A DNA stretch of 55,651 bases from contig NZ_KB893569.1 in assembly GCF_000374085.1 (NCBI RefSeq), positions 1-55,651 on the forward strand. The letters run 5' to 3'. The stretch is from Spirosoma spitsbergense DSM 19989 (GTDB lineage: Bacteria; Bacteroidota; Bacteroidia; Cytophagales; Spirosomataceae). The notes under the pieces are model-generated. The model saw only the letters and a list, made by a program, of their open reading frames with translations, was not told the DNA's origin and ran no database searches. Numbering within the stretch: the stretch's first letter is position 1; the number at the start of each line of letters is the position of its first letter. The translations under genes and the position numbers were made by a program. Below are positions 50,890 through 55,651 of the stretch, one piece after another.

Positions 50890-52164
50890 ATGAACCTCGA
50901 ACCCGATTATATTGCCGATTATAACCAGAGCCAGCTGGAAGCGCACCAGCGTAAATTATCGTACTGGACACAGGAGGTAGCTACGGCCGAACCTATTATC
51001 CGGAAACTGGTTGATTTCCAGATTGCCATTCCGAGTTGGGCACTGGGAACCGGTGGTACCCGTTTTGGTCGTTTTCCGGGTGGCGGAGAACCCCGCTCAC
51101 TGGAAGAGAAAATGGCCGATGTGGGGCTGCTTCACGCCCTGAACCGGGCCAGTGGGGCCATCTCCCTGCACATCCCGTGGGACATTCCAACCGATGCCGG
51201 AGCCATCAGACAACTGGCCAGTCAGTACGGACTGCGCTTCGACGCGGTCAACTCCAATACGTTCCAGGACCAGCCAGACGCTGAACAGAGCTACAAGTTT
51301 GGTTCACTCCAGCACACCGACCCCGCCGTCCGGCAACAGGCTATCGACCATAACATCGAAGTAATCAAACATGGCGTGGCCCTGGGTTCTGATGCACTGA
51401 CCGTTTGGTTATCGGATGGGTCATGCTTTCCGGGTCAGCTTAATTTTCGTAAGGCGTTCGACCGTACGCTGTCGAGTCTGGAAGCGATTTATGCTGCCCT
51501 GCCCGATGACTGGAAACTGTTTGTCGAGTACAAAGCGTTCGAGCCGAATTTTTATTCGATGACCGTGGGCGACTGGGGAAGTAGTTTTCTCTACGCCAAC
51601 AAACTCGGCCCTAAGGCCTATACCCTCGTGGATTTGGGCCACCACCTGCCTAACGCCAATATCGAACAGATCGTGGCCATCCTGCTCCATCAGGGCAAAC
51701 TGGGTGGTTTTCACTTCAACGATTCCAAATACGGCGATGATGACCTCACGGCGGGCAGCATCAAACCTTACCAGTTGTTCCTGATTTTTACCGAACTGGT
51801 AGACGGACTGGATGCGAAGGGGATGAATCACGCCAAAGACCTCGGCTGGATGATTGATGCCAGCCACAATGTAAAAGACCCGCTCGAAGACCTGCTGCAA
51901 TCGGTCGAAGCCATCCAGCTTGCCTACGCACAGGCGTTGCTGGTGGACCGGGAAGCGCTGGAAGAAGCCCGCGAAGCCAACGACGCCGTTCGGGCGCAGG
52001 AAATTTTGCAGGACGCATTCCGAACCGACGTTCGCCCACTGGTTGCCGAAGCCCGACGCCGGGCCGGAGGCTCTTTGAACCCACTTGCCTTATACCGCCA
52101 GCTAAACGTTCGCCAGCAACTCATCGACGAACGCGGTGCCAAAACCGTAGCGACGGGACTGTAA
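50890..52164 (+). CDS. rhaI: L-rhamnose isomerase (RhaI type)
   Basis: This 424-aa TIM-barrel isomerase of the TIGR02635-like group is distinct from E. coli RhaA. Visible are IPSWALGTGGTRFGRFPGGGEPR, LHIPWDIPTDAGAIRQLASQYGLRFDAVNSNTFQD, SDALTVWLSDGSCFPGQLNFRKAFDRTL, the metal-site Glu in LFVEYKAFEPNFYSM and Asp/His in VDLGHHLPNANIEQIVAIL and GGFHFNDSKYGDDDLTAGSI. It turns L-rhamnose into L-rhamnulose using divalent metal. Confidence 0.93.
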   Translation: MNLEPDYIADYNQSQLEAHQRKLSYWTQEVATAEPIIRKLVDFQIAIPSWALGTGGTRFGRFPGGGEPRSLEEKMADVGLLHALNRASGAISLHIPWDIPTDAGAIRQLASQYGLRFDAVNSNTFQDQPDAEQSYKFGSLQHTDPAVRQQAIDHNIEVIKHGVALGSDALTVWLSDGSCFPGQLNFRKAFDRTLSSLEAIYAALPDDWKLFVEYKAFEPNFYSMTVGDWGSSFLYANKLGPKAYTLVDLGHHLPNANIEQIVAILLHQGKLGGFHFNDSKYGDDDLTAGSIKPYQLFLIFTELVDGLDAKGMNHAKDLGWMIDASHNVKDPLEDLLQSVEAIQLAYAQALLVDREALEEAREANDAVRAQEILQDAFRTDVRPLVAEARRRAGGSLNPLALYRQLNVRQQLIDERGAKTVATGL

Positions 52165-52171
52165 ATCAATG

Positions 52172-52255
52172 GTGGAAGAGCGAAAGAATGAAAGAGCGAA
52201 TGGCTGACGCAAAACTCTTCCACTCTTTCATTCTTTCGCTCTTTCACTCTTTCAC
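52172..52255. repeat. Simple-word inverted repeat (GAAA/GAGC/GAAT) before the kinase gene
   Basis: The arm 52177-52198 (AGAGCGAAAGAATGAAAGAG then CG) is complementary to 52221-52242 with one mismatch. The CTTTC/ACTC words continue to 52255, two bases from the rhaB ATG at 52258. Confidence 0.8.
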
Positions 52256-52257
52256 TT

Positions 52258-53652
52258 ATGACCTCCGTTATTGCCATCTTCGACATTGGGAAGACCAACA
52301 AGAAACTGTTTCTCTTTGATGAATCGTATCAGATTGTCTGGGAGAAGTCGGAGAATTTTGTGGAGATACCGGATGAAGACGGCGACTTTTGCGACGACGT
52401 TCACCAGCTAAAGAGTTGGGTAGCCTCTTCGCTAACCGAGGTAATGGCGTTGCCCCGGTTTACGGTGAAAGCGGTAAACATTTCGGCTTACGGAGCCAGT
52501 CTGGTACACATTGACCAGACGGGGCAGCCCCTCACTCCGCTGTACAGTTACCTCAAAGTATTTCCGGCCCCGTTACAACGTCAGTTTTTCGATACTTACG
52601 GCACAGAGGCCGACATTACCCGGCAAACGGCTTCCCCGCTGCTCGGTAACCTGAATTCCGGCCTTCAGTTGTATCGACTGAAATATGAACAGCCGGACGT
52701 AATGGCGAAGCTGGCTTTTTCGCTGCATCTGCCGCAATACATCAGCTTTCTGGTAAATAACAAACCTGTTTCTGACCTGACCAGTATCGGATGCCATACC
52801 ATGCTTTGGGATTTTGATCGACAGGTCTATCATGCGTGGGTCAGCCAGGAAAACCTGGAACGGTACTTAGCCCCGATCGCTGCCTCGGATTCGGCGGTGC
52901 CTGTTACGATTGATGGGAACCGGGTGCAGGTGGGTGTTGGCTTACACGATAGTTCGGCGGCCCTGATTCCGTATCTGGCCTCCTTTCAGGATCCCTTCGT
53001 GTTAATTTCGACTGGCACCTGGTGCCTGAGTATGAACCCGTTCAACAACAACCCCCTCACGCCCGAAGAATTACAGTACGACTGCCTGACGTTCATGCAC
53101 TATAAAGGTCGGCCCGTGAAGGCGTCGCGGTTGTTTGCCGGCAATGAGCACGAACAACAGGTAAAACGGCTGGCTATTCATTTTCAGGTACCGATTGATG
53201 CGTACAAAAAAGTAGCGTATAGTCCGGAGTTAATCAAACAGTTGCGTCAGAACGTGTCGCAGGTGACGACGCGTGAATCAAAAGGGGATCAGCTCATTTC
53301 CATGCACGGTTCCCTGTTCCGCGACCGAGACCTGTCGACATTTACCAATTACGGGGAAGCCTACCACCAGTTGATGCTCGACATTATGGCGCAGCAGCTG
53401 ATTTCCACGTCGCTGGTACTGGCCGACTCGCCCGTCCGGCGCATCTTTGTTGACGGTGGTTTCGGGAATAATCCCATTTACATGAATCTGCTGGCTATTG
53501 CCTTTCCGGATATCGAAGTATATGCCGCATCGGTAGCCCAGGCATCGGCGCTGGGTGCCGCGCTGGCCATGCATCAGCACTGGAACCCGAAATCCATCCC
53601 CGACAATTGTGTAACCCTCAAAAAGTACACGGCAACCCCGCCAGTCCATTGA
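52258..53652 (+). CDS. rhaB: L-rhamnulose kinase (FGGY family)
   Basis: This 464-aa sugar kinase has the N-terminal phosphate motif IAIFDIGKTNKKLFLFDES, VNISAYGASLVHIDQTG, VGVGLHDSSAALIPYLASF, FVLISTGTWCLSMNPF, and the C-terminal FGGY motif region IFVDGGFGNNPIYMNLLAIAFPDIEVYAASVAQASALGAAL. It phosphorylates L-rhamnulose to rhamnulose 1-phosphate, the substrate of RhaEW. It is more divergent than E. coli RhaB; the name is given from context plus family. Confidence 0.9.
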   Translation: MTSVIAIFDIGKTNKKLFLFDESYQIVWEKSENFVEIPDEDGDFCDDVHQLKSWVASSLTEVMALPRFTVKAVNISAYGASLVHIDQTGQPLTPLYSYLKVFPAPLQRQFFDTYGTEADITRQTASPLLGNLNSGLQLYRLKYEQPDVMAKLAFSLHLPQYISFLVNNKPVSDLTSIGCHTMLWDFDRQVYHAWVSQENLERYLAPIAASDSAVPVTIDGNRVQVGVGLHDSSAALIPYLASFQDPFVLISTGTWCLSMNPFNNNPLTPEELQYDCLTFMHYKGRPVKASRLFAGNEHEQQVKRLAIHFQVPIDAYKKVAYSPELIKQLRQNVSQVTTRESKGDQLISMHGSLFRDRDLSTFTNYGEAYHQLMLDIMAQQLISTSLVLADSPVRRIFVDGGFGNNPIYMNLLAIAFPDIEVYAASVAQASALGAALAMHQHWNPKSIPDNCVTLKKYTATPPVH

Positions 53653-53716
53653 CCAGCCTTGCGGGACTACCGCAAACAGAGGCAACGGGTTTTCACCCAT
53701 AGCTACCGCAAAACGT

Positions 53717-54883
53717 ATGGAACGGAAACGGTTTATCAACCGACCTATACTCTTTTTTTGTGCCCTGATTGCCCTCACGGCAGCGGGCCAGAAACTCCCC
53801 GCCAAAAAAGAAATCGTTGCCAGAATGACCCTGGCCAACGATTATTTTATGAAAACCTGGCCTGATCCGGGTAAGGAAATCGTAACCAATAAAACCCGGC
53901 CCAGCCACATCTGGACACGGGCGGTTTATTACGAGGGGATGATGGCCCTGTACGGCATCGACAAACAGCAGCGGTACTACGACTATGCCGTGGAATGGGG
54001 CGAAAAACACAACTGGGGGCTGCGCAGCGGCATCAACACGCGCAATGCCGACGACCAGTGCTGCGGACAAACCTACCTTGATCTGTACCAGATAGACCAG
54101 GCCCTCGGACGGGCCAAACCGGAACGGATTCACGACATCAAAGCGTCCATTGACGCGATGGTGAACAGCGATAAAGTGGACGACTGGAGTTGGGTAGATG
54201 CCCTGCAAATGGCCATGCCGGTATTGGCCCAACTGGGCGCAATGGACACAGCGCATAGGGCCGGTACGTCGCCCTACTACGAGAAAATGTACCAGATCTA
54301 TAGCTACACAAAAACCAGACACGGGGGCAACGGACTGTATAACCCTAAAGACCATTTGTGGTGGCGGGATAAAGATTTCGTGCCGCCGTACAAAGAACCA
54401 AACGGGCAGGATTGTTACTGGTCGCGGGGGAACGGCTGGGTAGTGGCGGCCCTGGTGCGGGTGCTGGACATCATGCCGAAAAATGCGCCCCACCGGGACG
54501 AGTACGAAAAAACGTACCGGGAGATGATGCAGGCGTTGCCGCCCCTGCAACGCCCCGACGGTTTCTGGAACGTGAGTTTACACGACCCGACGAATTTTGG
54601 CGGTAAAGAACTGACCGGAACCGCTTTATTTATCTACGGCATGGCCTGGGGCGTTAACCACGGTTTACTCGACGGGAAGAAGTACCGGCCCATCATTGCC
54701 AAGGCCTGGAACGCCATGGCTACTGAATCCGTCCACCCGAACGGCTTTCTGGGCTACGTGCAGGGGACCGGTAAAGAACCCAAAGACGGCCAGCCCGTCA
54801 CCTACGACAGCAAGCCCGATTTTGAAGATTATGGCCTCGGCTGCTTCCTGCTGGCCGGAACGGAATTGTGTAAGATGAAGTAG
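53717..54883 (+). CDS. Secreted GH105 unsaturated rhamnogalacturonyl hydrolase
   Basis: This 388-aa protein has a signal peptide (NRPILFFCALIALTAAGQ). The (alpha/alpha)6 barrel shows IWTRAVYYEGMMALYG, INTRNADDQCCGQTYLDLYQ, DDWSWVDALQMAMPVL (Asp161 matches the catalytic Asp of YteR-type enzymes), WSRGNGWVVAALVRVLDIMP and FWNVSLHDPTNFGGKELTGTALFIYGMAWGVNHGLL. It removes unsaturated galacturonate from lyase products of rhamnogalacturonan, freeing rhamnose for the adjacent rha enzymes. Confidence 0.92.
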   Translation: MERKRFINRPILFFCALIALTAAGQKLPAKKEIVARMTLANDYFMKTWPDPGKEIVTNKTRPSHIWTRAVYYEGMMALYGIDKQQRYYDYAVEWGEKHNWGLRSGINTRNADDQCCGQTYLDLYQIDQALGRAKPERIHDIKASIDAMVNSDKVDDWSWVDALQMAMPVLAQLGAMDTAHRAGTSPYYEKMYQIYSYTKTRHGGNGLYNPKDHLWWRDKDFVPPYKEPNGQDCYWSRGNGWVVAALVRVLDIMPKNAPHRDEYEKTYREMMQALPPLQRPDGFWNVSLHDPTNFGGKELTGTALFIYGMAWGVNHGLLDGKKYRPIIAKAWNAMATESVHPNGFLGYVQGTGKEPKDGQPVTYDSKPDFEDYGLGCFLLAGTELCKMK

Positions 54884-54906
54884 ATAAACACTAAACCCGA
54901 AACGCT

Positions 54907-55221
54907 ATGGAAGAAATTGCGTTTACAATGAAACTGAAGCCCGGCGTGGAGGCTGAGTACCAGCGTCGGCACGACGAAATATGGCCGGAGCTGACAAACG
55001 TGCTGGCCGACGCGGGCATCCGTGATTATTCCATTTACCTGGACCGGGCCACGGGCACGCTGTTTGCGGTGCAGAAACGAACCGATACCCACACGGCGGA
55101 TACGTTGTCGGGCTTACCCGTGATGCAGCGGTGGTGGCTGTACATGGCCGACCTGATGGAAACCAACCCCGATAATTCGCCGGTCGTCGTGCCGCTGGAA
55201 CAGGTATTTCATCAGGATTGA
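54907..55221 (+). CDS. rhaM: L-rhamnose mutarotase
   Basis: This 104-aa protein matches RhaM in length and motifs: KLKPGVEAEYQRRHDEIWPEL with catalytic His22, IRDYSIYLDRATGTLFAVQKR and MQRWWLYMADLMETNPDNSPVVVPLEQVFH. It interconverts the alpha and beta anomers of L-rhamnose, feeding the isomerase. It lies 23 nt after the GH105 gene in the same operon. Confidence 0.96.
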   Translation: MEEIAFTMKLKPGVEAEYQRRHDEIWPELTNVLADAGIRDYSIYLDRATGTLFAVQKRTDTHTADTLSGLPVMQRWWLYMADLMETNPDNSPVVVPLEQVFHQD

Positions 55222-55347
55222 TGGGGGGCTGAGCCGGGTGCAACAACGTATGTCAGGCGAAGCAATGATGCAGACAGTTTTGGGAAGCTTTTCAAGTTGA
55301 TGAGATTACCAAAAACGAGCGTCTGAAGGATATTCGCGAGATAGCTA

Positions 55348-55385
55348 TTTTACAAACGTATCACCAACATCATACGTTTGTAAAA
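55348..55385. repeat. Perfect 14-bp hairpin after rhaM
   Basis: TTTTACAAACGTAT (55348-55361) is complementary to ATACGTTTGTAAAA (55372-55385). Allowing one bulge, pairing extends by five more bases on each side. It is either the terminator of the rha operon or debris near the IS end. Confidence 0.6.
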
Positions 55386-55450
55386 CTAGCTTTTAGTTAG
55401 CGTATAGTAGCTCGTTTATGGATGTGCTCGCTGAACTGTGTCAGCGGGGT

Positions 55451-55651
55451 TTAGTCGAAGCGATGGGCTTGAATGCGTTCGTCAAAGATAATACTGAATT
55501 GGTTAATCAACTCCTTCCAGTTATAGGTTGTCGTCTCCCACTTGGTGTGTAGGTTTTGGATCGTCAAATAGACCAACTTTTGCAGGGCTACGTCTGAGCT
55601 AAAAGCGCCTTTCGTTTTAGTCACTTTACGCAACTGACGGTGGTAGCCTTC
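55451..55651 (-). CDS. IS256-family transposase, C-terminal end (partial at window edge)
   Basis: The minus-strand frame is open from the window edge to TAA 55451-55453. EGYHRQLRKVTKTKGAFSSDVALQKLVYL followed by WKELINQFSIIFDERI matches the C-terminal end of Transposase_mut (IS256-type) proteins. The start and catalytic DDE residues lie beyond the window. The sequence between 55386 and 55450 should contain the IS right end, which I could not define without the other terminus. Confidence 0.88.
   Translation of the reverse strand, partial: EGYHRQLRKVTKTKGAFSSDVALQKLVYLTIQNLHTKWETTTYNWKELINQFSIIFDERIQAHRFD

Overview
The window looks like a piece of a Bacteroidetes chromosome of the Cytophagales/Spirosoma type. 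Four things support this. Several promoters fit the Bacteroidetes consensus (TTTG about 19 nt before TAnnTTTG). Start codons lack Shine-Dalgarno sequences. The tmRNA tag ends in the Bacteroidetes-like GEYNYAMAA. Many proteins belong to families typical of the phylum (RteC-like, BT_3928-type DoxX, FadL-type barrel, DUF1599). The genus is an inference.

Positions 1-7514 are the end of a genomic island beside tRNA-Lys(UUU). Reading from the tRNA: a tyrosine integrase, an antitoxin/MazF-like toxin/DUF4926 cluster, a broken class II tRNA-like sequence, an RteC-like protein, an excisionase-type HTH protein, a small unknown protein and a putative replication initiator. The initiator gene carries iteron-like DNA repeats inside its coding sequence. 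At the left edge, an IS5-type insertion has cut a large DNA methyltransferase/restriction gene, leaving only its 3' part.

Positions 7515-34661 are mostly ordinary chromosome: folP, DUF1599, DoxX/thioredoxin-like, aroK, a FadL-type barrel, a repetitive lipoprotein, proS, a SlyD-like FKBP, a bestrophin, a short-chain dehydrogenase followed by a GH63-type glucosidase, a DUF6580 membrane protein, sdpR-sdpI, an alpha/beta hydrolase with an in-frame amber codon, tmRNA (ssrA), hemF, a lipoprotein FKBP and an MFS transporter.

Positions 34662-46374 hold an AraC regulator divergent from an aldehyde dehydrogenase/EthD/DUF779 operon, a spore-photoproduct-lyase-like radical SAM protein, and a molybdate operon (molybdopterin oxidoreductase, modA, modB, modC). 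The promoter of the molybdate operon is overlaid by a perfect palindrome with a ModE-type core. Next come a chimeric HlyD/histidine-kinase relic and an OhrR-type regulator with a double operator next to an NADP-dependent oxidoreductase.

Positions 47412-55221 are an L-rhamnose/rhamnogalacturonan locus: divergent rhaT, then rhaEW, L-rhamnose isomerase, rhamnulokinase, a secreted GH105 hydrolase and rhaM. Together they would release rhamnosyl sugars, import rhamnose and convert it to lactaldehyde or lactate plus DHAP. An IS256-family transposase ends the window.

The most unusual recurring signal is a set of long inverted repeats whose arms are built from short reiterated words (GAGT/GAAT/GAAA, GACT or GTCATT). 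Several end within a few bases of a start codon. They are annotated one by one and discussed in the findings.
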